A stretch of DNA of 33,354 bases, taken from positions 1-33,354 of the forward strand of contig DAHXPC010000008.1 in NCBI GenBank assembly GCA_027364575.1, in the 5' to 3' direction. This document shows positions 25,975-33,354 of this stretch, piece after piece. The notes below the pieces were generated by a model. It saw nothing but the letters and a program-made list of their open reading frames with translations, was not told where the DNA came from and did no database searches. The number at the start of each line of letters is the position of its first letter. The first letter of the stretch is position 1. A program made the translations under genes and the position numbers. This DNA comes from a bacterium (GTDB lineage: Bacteria; Pseudomonadota; Gammaproteobacteria; UBA6186; Azoamicaceae).

Positions 25975-26727
25975 ATGACACGCCCCAATACAATTCTAGA
26001 AATTAAAGATTTACACGTAGGCATTAACGATAAACCCATCTTACAAGGTTTAGATTTAAAGCTTGAAAAAGGCAAAGTCCATGCTTTAATGGGACCCAAC
26101 GGTTCAGGGAAAAGTACTTTGGCCAATTTACTGGCTCGAAAAGAAGACTATGTGGTGACTTCCGGACATATTCAGTATTTAGGAGAAGATCTTTTAACGC
26201 TTTCTCCCGAGGAAGCCGCTTGGAAAGGCGTATTTTTAAGCTTTCAATATCCCGTCTCAATCCCGGGGGTTACCAATATTCAATTTTTAAAGTCTGCATT
26301 AAATGCAACGTTAAAAGCTCAAGGAAAACCCGTTCTGGATGCGATGGATTTTCTAAAGATTGTTAAAGATAAAATGGCAGCGCTAGAAATGCCTGAGGCT
26401 CTATTATACCGATTTGTAAACGATGGCTTTTCTGGCGGGGAAAAAAAGCGTAACGAAATTTTACAGATGTCCTTGTTAGAACCGACCCTTGCCATTCTAG
26501 ATGAAACAGACTCTGGCTTAGATATTGATGCACTAAAAGCAGTCGCCACTGGGATCAATGCTTTAAGAAATGAAAACCGCGCTATATTATTGATTACGCA
26601 TTATCAAAGATTACTGAGCTACATTGAGCCCGATTTTGTCCATGTGCTTTCGAATGGAAAGATAATCAAGTCGGGGGATAAATCTTTGGCTTTGGAATTA
26701 GAAGAGAAAGGCTACGCTTGGTTGTAA
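25975..26727 (+). CDS. sufC: Fe-S assembly ATPase SufC
   Basis: SufC is the ABC-type ATPase that drives conformational changes of SufB-SufD. Walker A GPNGSGKS is at 40-47, the signature FSGGEKKR at 152-159, Walker B LAILDE at 172-177, and the switch histidine His209. The length of 250 residues is standard. AGAGG lies upstream of the ATG, and sufB is 24 bases away. Confidence 0.97.
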   Translation: MTRPNTILEIKDLHVGINDKPILQGLDLKLEKGKVHALMGPNGSGKSTLANLLARKEDYVVTSGHIQYLGEDLLTLSPEEAAWKGVFLSFQYPVSIPGVTNIQFLKSALNATLKAQGKPVLDAMDFLKIVKDKMAALEMPEALLYRFVNDGFSGGEKKRNEILQMSLLEPTLAILDETDSGLDIDALKAVATGINALRNENRAILLITHYQRLLSYIEPDFVHVLSNGKIIKSGDKSLALELEEKGYAWL

Positions 26728-26740
26728 GGAAAATGCTAAA

Positions 26741-27985
26741 ATGAATCTACTCACCCCGAACTTAGACAGTGCATTTAAAAAAAGAGCCTCCCATATAAGC
26801 GCACTCTCCCCTGCTCTGCAAAAAGCACAATCGGATGCATTTTCGCATTTTCACACACTTTCTTTCCCATCGAATAAGCTTGACCATTGGAAATATACCG
26901 ATCTGCCTCAACAATCGTTACCTATGTTTACCCCACCCATAGCCATTGAGCCAAACGTGCCTTTCCAACAGCTACAGTCATTATTAATGGATCCGCATTC
27001 ATTGACACTGGTGCTTTTCAGCAACGAAGTTGCGGTTAAAACGCCGGACCAACCCTGGTTTTCTGCCAACCCAACAAGTCCTGATTGGAAATTTGATCCC
27101 TTACGCCATAGCAGCCTGGATGCCCTCAATATGGCTTTCTCTGGAAACGAGTTCCATATCCGAATACCTGATCATTCCATTACTGAAGCGCCTATTTATA
27201 TTTACCATATTACAGAATCTTTTCAGGATCCGGTGCTGATCAATCCCCGCCACCATATTACGGTTGGGAAAAATGCCCAGGCGACTCTGATAGAAGTTTA
27301 TCTAAGCGTGGGTCAGAGCCCTTCTTTTACCAATACCGTTACCGATATTACCCTTGCCGAAAATGCATGCTTAACCCATTTATTTTTGCAAAAAGGTAGC
27401 CCTCAAAGCTTGCAAATTGCCAAAATACATATTGATCAAGACAAACACAGCCAATATGTAGGCAATAGCATTATGCTGGGTGGAAGCGTGAATAGAGCCG
27501 CTTTTCACATTAACTTGAATGAATCGTTTGCGACATGCCAATTTAGCGCATTACAAATGGCAAAAGAAACACAACGATTAGATTTGGATTTTTGTGTTCA
27601 ACACTATAAGCCTAATTGTGATAGCAAAATCATCTCCCGCAGCGTCATTCAGGGAAATGGGAAAAGTGCGTTTACGGGGAAAATTGCGGTGCAAAAAAAC
27701 GCAACCAAAACTACCGCGCAGCTTGAAAACAAAAATTTACTGCTTTCCGCCACTGCTGAAGCCAATACTCGTCCGCAACTCGAGATAGACAACGATGACG
27801 TACAATGTACACATGGCGCCACCGTTGGCCATTTAGATCCAGACGCACTTTTTTATTTAATCAGCCGTGGGATCAAAACGGAAGATGCCAGACAGCTACT
27901 CATTCAAGCATTTATTTATCCCAGCTTACAAACCCTTCCAACGGTTTCTCTCCCTTACTTGGAAAACTTAATTCATGAATATTGA
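26741..27985 (+). CDS. sufD: Fe-S cluster assembly protein SufD
   Basis: SufD pairs with SufB in the SufBC2D scaffold and is needed for iron acquisition during cluster assembly. The conserved C-terminal sequence DDVQCTHGATVGHLDPDALF contains Cys356 and His358, the residues implicated in cluster formation. The N-terminal half has the usual HWKYTDL motif at 49-55. The length of 414 residues is typical. Its end overlaps sufS by 11 bases. Confidence 0.95.
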   Translation: MNLLTPNLDSAFKKRASHISALSPALQKAQSDAFSHFHTLSFPSNKLDHWKYTDLPQQSLPMFTPPIAIEPNVPFQQLQSLLMDPHSLTLVLFSNEVAVKTPDQPWFSANPTSPDWKFDPLRHSSLDALNMAFSGNEFHIRIPDHSITEAPIYIYHITESFQDPVLINPRHHITVGKNAQATLIEVYLSVGQSPSFTNTVTDITLAENACLTHLFLQKGSPQSLQIAKIHIDQDKHSQYVGNSIMLGGSVNRAAFHINLNESFATCQFSALQMAKETQRLDLDFCVQHYKPNCDSKIISRSVIQGNGKSAFTGKIAVQKNATKTTAQLENKNLLLSATAEANTRPQLEIDNDDVQCTHGATVGHLDPDALFYLISRGIKTEDARQLLIQAFIYPSLQTLPTVSLPYLENLIHEY

Positions 27986-29192
27986 ACAGATCCGAACTGA
28001 TTTTCCAATATTGGCACATCCCATCCATGGCCATCGCTTAGCCTATTTGGATAATGCTGCGACTACGCAAAAACCCCTCTGTGTTATCAATGCTTTGGAT
28101 CATTATTACCACCATACCAATGCCAATATCCATCGCGGGGTGCACCATTTAAGCGAACAGGCAACGGCTGCTTTTGAAAATGCCAGAAAAATCGTGCAAG
28201 ATTTTATTCATGCAGAACATAGCCAAGAATGCATCTTTGTGAAAGGCACAACGGAGGCCGTGAATCTGGTTGCGAGCAGTTTTGGTAGCCGCTATATTCA
28301 AGCCGGTGATGAAATTTTGATATCCGCACTGGAACATCACTCCAACATTGTTCCTTGGCAAATGTTATGTCAAAGAAGTGGCGCGCGCTTAAAAGTCATC
28401 CCTATGAATGAAAAGGGTGAATTGGAACTGGACACCTTAGAGCAACATTTTAGTCCAAAAACAAAAATACTCGCCATTATTCATGCTTCAAATGCCTTAG
28501 GGACCTTAAATCCACTGAAAGAAATCATTCATAGAGCCCATGCGCATCAAATCCCAGTCTTTGTCGATGGCGCGCAAACTGCTGCCCATCTTAAAATTGA
28601 CGTGCAGGATTTAGACTGTGACTTCTTTACCTTTTCTGGACATAAAACCTATGGTCCAACAGGAATTGGCGTCTTATATGGCAAAACACATTGGTTAGAA
28701 GCCATGCCGCCATACCAAGGTGGGGGCGATATGATTTTATCAGTTTCTTTTGAACATTCGCTGTATCAAGGATTACCGTTTAAATTTGAAGCCGGTACCC
28801 CCCCGATTGCTGAAGTCATCGCCTTAGGCCATGCATTGGAATATATCAATTCACTTGGGTGGGATACTATTTATACCCACGAACAATCTTTACTGGAATA
28901 TGCAACGGAACGTTTAGGGTCCATCCCGGGCCTTAAGATTATTGGCAATGCTAAAAACAAAATAGGGGTTATATCTTTTACCTTGGAAGGCGTCCATCCA
29001 CATGATATTGGCAGCATTCTTGACCAATACGGGGTCGCCATTCGAACCGGTCACCACTGTGCCATGCCCATTATGAATTTTTTCAATGTGCCGGCAACAG
29101 CCAGAGCATCTTTTGGGATTTATAATACGCTTGAAGATATTGATCAGCTCATAACCGCCCTCTATGAAGTAAAACGCGTATTTAAACGCTAA
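27975..29192 (+). CDS. sufS: Cysteine desulfurase SufS
   Basis: SufS is a PLP-dependent, group II cysteine desulfurase that mobilises sulfur from cysteine as a persulfide. The PLP lysine is Lys224 in SGHKTYGPTG, and the catalytic cysteine is Cys362 in RTGHHCAMP. The N-terminus YLDNAATTQKP is characteristic, and the length of 405 residues is normal. It starts inside the end of sufD. Confidence 0.97.
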   Translation: MNIEQIRTDFPILAHPIHGHRLAYLDNAATTQKPLCVINALDHYYHHTNANIHRGVHHLSEQATAAFENARKIVQDFIHAEHSQECIFVKGTTEAVNLVASSFGSRYIQAGDEILISALEHHSNIVPWQMLCQRSGARLKVIPMNEKGELELDTLEQHFSPKTKILAIIHASNALGTLNPLKEIIHRAHAHQIPVFVDGAQTAAHLKIDVQDLDCDFFTFSGHKTYGPTGIGVLYGKTHWLEAMPPYQGGGDMILSVSFEHSLYQGLPFKFEAGTPPIAEVIALGHALEYINSLGWDTIYTHEQSLLEYATERLGSIPGLKIIGNAKNKIGVISFTLEGVHPHDIGSILDQYGVAIRTGHHCAMPIMNFFNVPATARASFGIYNTLEDIDQLITALYEVKRVFKR

Positions 29193-29215
29193 CCTAAAAG
29201 AGGAACTTAAATAGA

Positions 29216-29659
29216 ATGGATATTCGAGACTTATATCAAGAACTAATTATTGAACATGGAACGCAGCCTAGAAATTGCTGTGTGCTTGAAAATGCCAATA
29301 GCAGCGCTGAAGGATTTAACCCGCTGTGTGGCGATAAAGTGTGTGTTTATTTAAAAATAGATAATGTCACCATTGAAAAAGCGACTTTTACAGGTGCAGG
29401 CTGTGCCATTTCAATGGCATCCGCTTCCCTGATGAGCGAGGCTATCTCAGGAAAAGACATTTCAGAAATACTGGATTTATCTTTACGGTTTAAAGAATGC
29501 TTAACCTCGGATTCTGCCCCCCCCTTACCTGGAAAATTGGCCGCATTTGCAGGTGTGAGAGAGTATCCAGCCCGCGTAAAATGCGCAACCCTTGCCTGGC
29601 ATACTTTAGAAGCCGCCATTAAAAAATCCGCTTCCACTATTACTACCGAGGCACTATGA
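29216..29659 (+). CDS. sufU: SufU-type Fe-S assembly protein (NifU/IscU-like)
   Basis: This 147-residue protein has the SufU pattern: Cys38 and Asp40 in NPLCGDKV, Cys63 in GAGCAISMASASLM, and Cys123 in RVKCATLAWHTL, which bind zinc in characterised SufU proteins. SufU accepts persulfide sulfur from SufS, taking the place of SufE, which is not found in this operon. An AGAGGA sequence precedes the ATG, and the stop overlaps the next gene as ATGA. Confidence 0.94.
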   Translation: MDIRDLYQELIIEHGTQPRNCCVLENANSSAEGFNPLCGDKVCVYLKIDNVTIEKATFTGAGCAISMASASLMSEAISGKDISEILDLSLRFKECLTSDSAPPLPGKLAAFAGVREYPARVKCATLAWHTLEAAIKKSASTITTEAL

Positions 29660-29985
29660 GTGACATTACCCTTGAAACTTTTACCTTAAAAGAACGCATT
29701 ATTGAATCCTTAAAAAATGTCTTTGATCCGGAAATTCCGGTAAACATTTATGACTTAGGCCTTATTTATTCTTTAGAAGTGGATGAGGAAACCCATGCGG
29801 TCAAAATTGAAATGACCCTAACCAGTCCAGGATGCCCGGTTGCCCAAACCTTCCCTGGAACCGTGCAAGATCAGGTTTTAGGGGTAGCCGGGGTCAGTAG
29901 CGTTAGCGTAGAGCTTATTTGGGAGCCCGCCTGGACTAAGGATAGAATGTCGGAAGTTGCCAAATTGCAATTAAACATGTTTTAA
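29656..29985 (+). CDS. sufT: SUF-associated DUF59/MIP18-family protein (SufT-like)
   Basis: This 109-residue protein belongs to the MIP18/DUF59 family, recognisable by DPEIPVNIYDLGLIY and the TSPGCP motif with Cys60. Relatives such as SufT and PaaD help mature or deliver Fe-S clusters to target proteins. It begins within the sufU stop codon (4-base overlap) and sits before the Rieske gene, the usual place in this type of suf operon. The gene symbol follows common usage and is less certain than the family. Confidence 0.85.
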   Translation: MSDITLETFTLKERIIESLKNVFDPEIPVNIYDLGLIYSLEVDEETHAVKIEMTLTSPGCPVAQTFPGTVQDQVLGVAGVSSVSVELIWEPAWTKDRMSEVAKLQLNMF

Positions 29986-30029
29986 TTTGCTGAATTTATA
30001 CTGAAGATGAATTGTGGGTAGGACCGGGT

Positions 30030-30338
30030 ATGGCTGAATGGTTAGATATAATGCGGGCATCCGAGCTGCCCCTGAATACTCGAAAGGCGATCGTTGTGTC
30101 TGGCACGCCTATCCTGATCCTGAACTACGAAAACACGTATTATGCGATTCGCAATCAGTGTACCCACCAAGACTTACCGTTAAGCGAAGGAGAAGTTGAA
30201 GGGGGTATCATTACTTGCCCCTTCCATGGTGCACAGTTTTGCCTTAAAACCGGTGAAGTAAAAGCCCCTCCCGCTTTTGAAGATATAGAAACTTACCCGA
30301 TCCGCGTACACCAGGACATGCTTCAAATTGAAGCATGA
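30030..30338 (+). CDS. Rieske-type ferredoxin, non-heme iron oxygenase ferredoxin-like
   Basis: This 102-residue protein carries one Rieske 2Fe-2S centre: CTH with Cys44 and His46, and CPFH with Cys63 and His66. It is a soluble electron carrier without a membrane anchor. I start at the ATG at 30030, with AGGA six to seven bases upstream; an in-frame TTG at 30012 would add six residues. It lies 44 bases after the DUF59 gene. It is probably an electron donor for cluster assembly or a client, but its partner is not evident. Confidence 0.88.
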   Translation: MAEWLDIMRASELPLNTRKAIVVSGTPILILNYENTYYAIRNQCTHQDLPLSEGEVEGGIITCPFHGAQFCLKTGEVKAPPAFEDIETYPIRVHQDMLQIEA

Positions 30339-30378
30339 ATAAAAACTTAACACCAATAACCTATTAAGGATTTTTTAT

Positions 30379-32100
30379 ATGCGTGCATCTCATTTACTAC
30401 TGGCTACTCTTAAAGAAACACCTAATGATGCCGAAATTATTAGCCATCAATTAATGTTGCGTGCGGGTCTTATTCGAAAACTAGCCTCCGGTTTATATAC
30501 GTGGTTACCACTCGGTCTTCGAATCCTTCGTAAAGTTGAAAATATTATTCGAGAAGAGATGAGCAACATCCATGCTGCAGAAATTTTAATGCCCGTTGTT
30601 CAACCTTCTGAATTGTGGCAAGAAACTGCGCGCTGGGATCAATTTGGTCCTCAGCTGCTAAAAATGGTCGATCGACATAAAAGACACTTTTGCTTTGGCC
30701 CCACGCACGAAGAAGTGGTAACCGATTTGCTCAGACGGGAATTAAAAAGTTATAAGCAGTTGCCTTTAACCCTATATCAAATTCAAATCAAATTTAGAGA
30801 TGAAATACGGCCTCGTTTTGGGGTGATGCGGGCACGTGAGTTTTTAATGAAAGACGCCTACTCTTTTCATCTAGATACTCCCTCTTTAGAAAAGACCTAT
30901 AATGATATGTACACCGCCTATAGTCATATTTTCAGCCGTTTAGGGTTAAAATTTCGTGCCGTATTAGCCGATACCGGCAGCATTGGCGGTAGTCTATCCC
31001 ATGAATTCCATGTGCTTGCAGACTCTGGAGAAGATTTAATTGCTTATAGTGATAAAAGTGATTACGCAGCAAATGTTGAATTTGCTAAAGCGCTGACGCC
31101 TGAAAAAATATCCCCAGAACCTATCCTGCAACGGTCAACGGTAACAACTCCCAATATACGGACTGTAGAAGAACAAGCCAAGCATTTGGCAGTTGAAACA
31201 AAGATGATTTTAAAAACCTTATTGGTGCGTGGCAGAACAGAGGAACATCCTATCATTGCGCTGTTAATTCGAGGCGATCATGAATTAAACCCCTTGAAAG
31301 CTGAAAAACATGATTTAGTGGCTGTTCCGTTAACCATGGCAAGTATTGAAGAAGTCATGGCCATTGCGAAATGCGGACCTGGATTTGTCGGCCCGCTTGA
31401 GTTAACTATCCCCATGGTTGCCGATGAATGCGTTGCCCAAATGAGTAACTTTATTTGTGGTGCCAATATAGAAGATACACATCACGCAGGTATTAATTGG
31501 GGGAGAGATAAAGCACTTTCCCATGTGTTTGATTTACGAATGGTGCAAGCAGGCGATTTAAGCCCGGATGGAATGGGCACGCTTTCGCTAGCACGCGGAA
31601 TTGAGGTGGGGCATATTTTTCAATTAGGCGATAAATATAGCAAGGCCATGCAAGCAACCGTACTGGATCAAACCGGCAGACCAACGCCGCTTATTATGGG
31701 TTGTTACGGTATCGGTGTCTCACGGATTGTGGCCGCTTGCATTGAACAAAATCATGATAAGCGCGGCATTATTTGGCCTATGCAAATGGCCCCTTTTCAG
31801 GTTGTTGTCATTCCCATCAACCTAGAAAAAGCTCCCGCTGTGAAAGAAGCAACAGAGGCCCTATATCAAACATTCCTTGCGGCTAAAATAGAAACGTTAA
31901 TGGACGATCGCGATGAAAGACCCGGTATTATGTTTAATGATTCCGAACTGATTGGGATCCCGCATCGAATTGTGATCAGCGAGAAAACACTTGCCAGCCA
32001 ATCCATTGAATATAAAGCCAGAAATGCGGAGTCCAGTGAGCAGATAGCGCTATCAGACATTTTAGCGTTTTTACAAAATATCCTGCGTGCGAAAGGATAA
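30379..32100 (+). CDS. proS: Prolyl-tRNA synthetase, bacterial type with editing domain
   Basis: This class II synthetase charges tRNA-Pro. The N-terminus [17 protein letters not shown], motif 2 [17 protein letters not shown] at 139-155, an inserted YbaK-like editing domain at about 220-400, and motif 3 [12 protein letters not shown] at 440-451 are all present, followed by an anticodon-binding domain. The length of 573 residues is normal for the bacterial form. AAGGA lies upstream of the ATG. The gap of 40 bases to the Rieske gene leaves open whether it is read from the suf promoter. Confidence 0.97.
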   Translation: MRASHLLLATLKETPNDAEIISHQLMLRAGLIRKLASGLYTWLPLGLRILRKVENIIREEMSNIHAAEILMPVVQPSELWQETARWDQFGPQLLKMVDRHKRHFCFGPTHEEVVTDLLRRELKSYKQLPLTLYQIQIKFRDEIRPRFGVMRAREFLMKDAYSFHLDTPSLEKTYNDMYTAYSHIFSRLGLKFRAVLADTGSIGGSLSHEFHVLADSGEDLIAYSDKSDYAANVEFAKALTPEKISPEPILQRSTVTTPNIRTVEEQAKHLAVETKMILKTLLVRGRTEEHPIIALLIRGDHELNPLKAEKHDLVAVPLTMASIEEVMAIAKCGPGFVGPLELTIPMVADECVAQMSNFICGANIEDTHHAGINWGRDKALSHVFDLRMVQAGDLSPDGMGTLSLARGIEVGHIFQLGDKYSKAMQATVLDQTGRPTPLIMGCYGIGVSRIVAACIEQNHDKRGIIWPMQMAPFQVVVIPINLEKAPAVKEATEALYQTFLAAKIETLMDDRDERPGIMFNDSELIGIPHRIVISEKTLASQSIEYKARNAESSEQIALSDILAFLQNILRAKG

Positions 32101-32233
32101 GGGAAAACAGTCATTTTCGATTTATTGATTTAACTATTAGAGGATATCCAGCATCCTAGGCTAGGTGTCTGTCTCCCCAATAATATGTTATCATGATGGA
32201 TCTTATTTTTAACTTACAGTGAGGGTCTATCCC

Positions 32234-33148
32234 GTGTATTTAGTTTTAATTTTATTTGCGTTATTTGCAAGCTTATTTGGATTAAGCAAAGCTACTTTAC
32301 AATATTGTGAACCTTTCTTTTTAATCGGCTCCAGAATGTTGCTGGCAGGTGTACTCTTATTATTACAACAATTTATCTTTAACCGTAAGGCCTTTAGCAT
32401 TAAAGCCAATCATCTGCTCTCTTTATTTTTGTTAGGATTTTTAAATATTTATCTGACCAATATTGCCGAAATTTGGGGCATTCAGCATATGATTTCGGCT
32501 AAAGCCTGTTTAATCTACAGCTTGTCCCCATTTCTTGCAGCCCTCGTTGCCTACATTGTCTTAAAAGAAAAATTGACCTCTAAAAAATGGTTGGGTCTTT
32601 GCATCGGATTTACCGGTTTAATTCCAATTTTTATGACGCAATCTTCTTCGGAAAATAGTGGGGGCGGAATTGGATTTATTTCTTTGGCCGAGATTTCCGT
32701 GTTGGTTGCGGTATTTTGCAGCGTCTACGGCTGGACATTATTAAAGAAAGTCATCAATGAATTCCAATATAGCCCTTTAATGGCAAATGCCATTAGTATG
32801 ACCCTAGGTGGCATATTGGCATTGCTTCATTCCTATTTAGCAGGGGAAGCTTGGACGCCGGTCCCCGTGACAGACTTTAACCCATTTATCAAAAAGACAT
32901 TACTGATGTGCCTTATCTCTAATATTGTTTGTTATAATTTGTATGGCTATTTATTAAAACGCTATAGTGCCACGTTTATGTCTTTTGCCGGATTAGTCAC
33001 GCCTTTCTTTGCCTCACTGTTTGGTTGGTATTTCCTAGGGGAAACCATTAGCTGGCACTATTTTGCGTCTATTGCGGTATTTTCTATCGGGCTAACCATT
33101 TTCTACCAAGAAGAATTAAAGCGCGATAAATTATTTGTTCAATCTTAA
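32234..33148 (+). CDS. EamA/DMT-family membrane transporter
   Basis: This is a hydrophobic 304-residue protein with about ten membrane helices in two homologous halves, as in drug/metabolite transporters. EamA hallmarks include an Arg in helix 2 (FFLIGSRMLLAG), the end-of-repeat segment YSLSPFLAALVAYIVLKEKL and its second-half counterpart SFAGLVTPFFASLFGWYFLG. The substrate is unknown. I prefer the GTG at 32234, with GAGGG about eight bases upstream, over the GTG at 32219. It is followed by a strong terminator. Confidence 0.85.
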   Translation: MYLVLILFALFASLFGLSKATLQYCEPFFLIGSRMLLAGVLLLLQQFIFNRKAFSIKANHLLSLFLLGFLNIYLTNIAEIWGIQHMISAKACLIYSLSPFLAALVAYIVLKEKLTSKKWLGLCIGFTGLIPIFMTQSSSENSGGGIGFISLAEISVLVAVFCSVYGWTLLKKVINEFQYSPLMANAISMTLGGILALLHSYLAGEAWTPVPVTDFNPFIKKTLLMCLISNIVCYNLYGYLLKRYSATFMSFAGLVTPFFASLFGWYFLGETISWHYFASIAVFSIGLTIFYQEELKRDKLFVQS

Positions 33149-33184
33149 GCCTGCAACAGCAGCCCCTACAATACAGCCGAATTG

Positions 33185-33220
33185 AAATAGCCATTAATCA
33201 TCATTAATGGCTATTTTTTT
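33185..33220 (+). terminator. Strong intrinsic terminator after the EamA transporter gene
   Basis: AAATAGCCATTAAT (33185-33198) and ATTAATGGCTATTT (33203-33216) form a perfect 14-base-pair stem around the loop CATC, with a run of T up to 33220. Because the stem begins with AAATAG, it may also slow transcription from the convergent minus-strand gene. Confidence 0.92.
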
Positions 33221-33243
33221 AAAAAGCTCCGGCTTTCTGCCTT

Positions 33244-33354
33244 TTATCTAGTCAGTGCGTATCGAAGCCCTTTTTCTGCTTTATGCTTTTCTAATCTTTT
33301 GGCTTCCACTGCACGCCAGCGTTCTGCTAACATTTCTCGTTCTTCAGCAGCTGC
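33244..33354 (-). CDS. 3' end of a minus-strand gene (partial)
   Basis: The last 36 codons and TAA stop of a gene entering from the right edge are visible. The peptide is very charged and helical (AAAEEREMLAERWRAVEAKR, then LEKHKAEKGLRYALTR), like the end of a coiled-coil or RNA-binding protein. The frame is open to the edge and convergent on the terminator, which supports it as real. The family cannot be named. Confidence 0.6.
   Translation of the reverse strand, partial: AAAEEREMLAERWRAVEAKRLEKHKAEKGLRYALTR

Noticed and set aside
32140..32175. AGGAT/ATCCT hairpin between proS and the transporter
   Set aside because: The stem is only five base pairs and no T-run follows, so it is not a convincing terminator.
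1..33354. tRNA, rRNA, CRISPR array or prophage
   Set aside because: I looked for GGTTCGAATC-type T-arms, regularly spaced repeats and phage structural genes and found none; the only regular arrays are within the Sel1 gene and the 90-codon duplication.

Overview
The window looks like chromosomal DNA of an AT-rich gammaproteobacterium, most probably a host-associated member of the Legionellales (Legionella, Coxiella, Rickettsiella or Berkiella-like). This rests on four things: the ndk-rlmN-pilW-hisS-yfgM-bamB-der order, a Xanthomonas/Legionella-type suf operon led by an Rrf2 regulator, a eukaryote-like TKL kinase, and several repeat-rich or effector-like proteins. The genus is an inference; no rRNA is present.

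Layout. Positions 1-1387 hold the first codons of a leaving gene, AT-rich debris with a possible transposase N-terminal scrap, and a K+-channel/RCK gene that appears to have lost its 5' end. Positions 1413-8407 (minus strand) form a tightly packed housekeeping operon: ndk, rlmN, pilW, hisS, yfgM, bamB, der. Several genes overlap by 1-4 bases, and rodZ and ispG are missing from their usual place between pilW and hisS. Positions 8408-9061 are a non-coding stretch with a family of small palindromic repeats. Positions 9062-11008 (minus) encode a large unrecognised protein with a coiled coil, a 90-residue tandem duplication and a proline-rich tail. Positions 11281-15369 carry acnA and fumC, two TCA-cycle enzymes.

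Positions 15370-18674 are accessory: a solitary ParD-like antitoxin too short for routine ORF calling, a TKL-type kinase fused to a C-terminal domain, and about 700 bases of decayed sequence. Positions 18675-23514 encode mostly exported or protein-interaction proteins: a PAP2-like protein, an FKBP isomerase, a TPR-methyltransferase, a protein of eleven Sel1 repeats, and gene debris with a 64-residue ORF.

Positions 24087-30338 are the complete suf Fe-S cluster assembly operon (Rrf2 regulator, sufB, sufC, sufD, sufS, sufU, a DUF59 protein and a Rieske ferredoxin). A near-perfect IscR/Rrf2-type operator overlaps its promoter. proS follows, then an EamA-family transporter ending in a strong hairpin terminator, and the 3' end of a minus-strand gene at the window edge.

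The SUF products supply clusters that AcnA, RlmN and the Rieske protein in this same window require. The most interesting unexplained items are the kinase fusion, the 648-residue coiled-coil/proline-rich protein, the palindromic repeat family, and the truncated channel.
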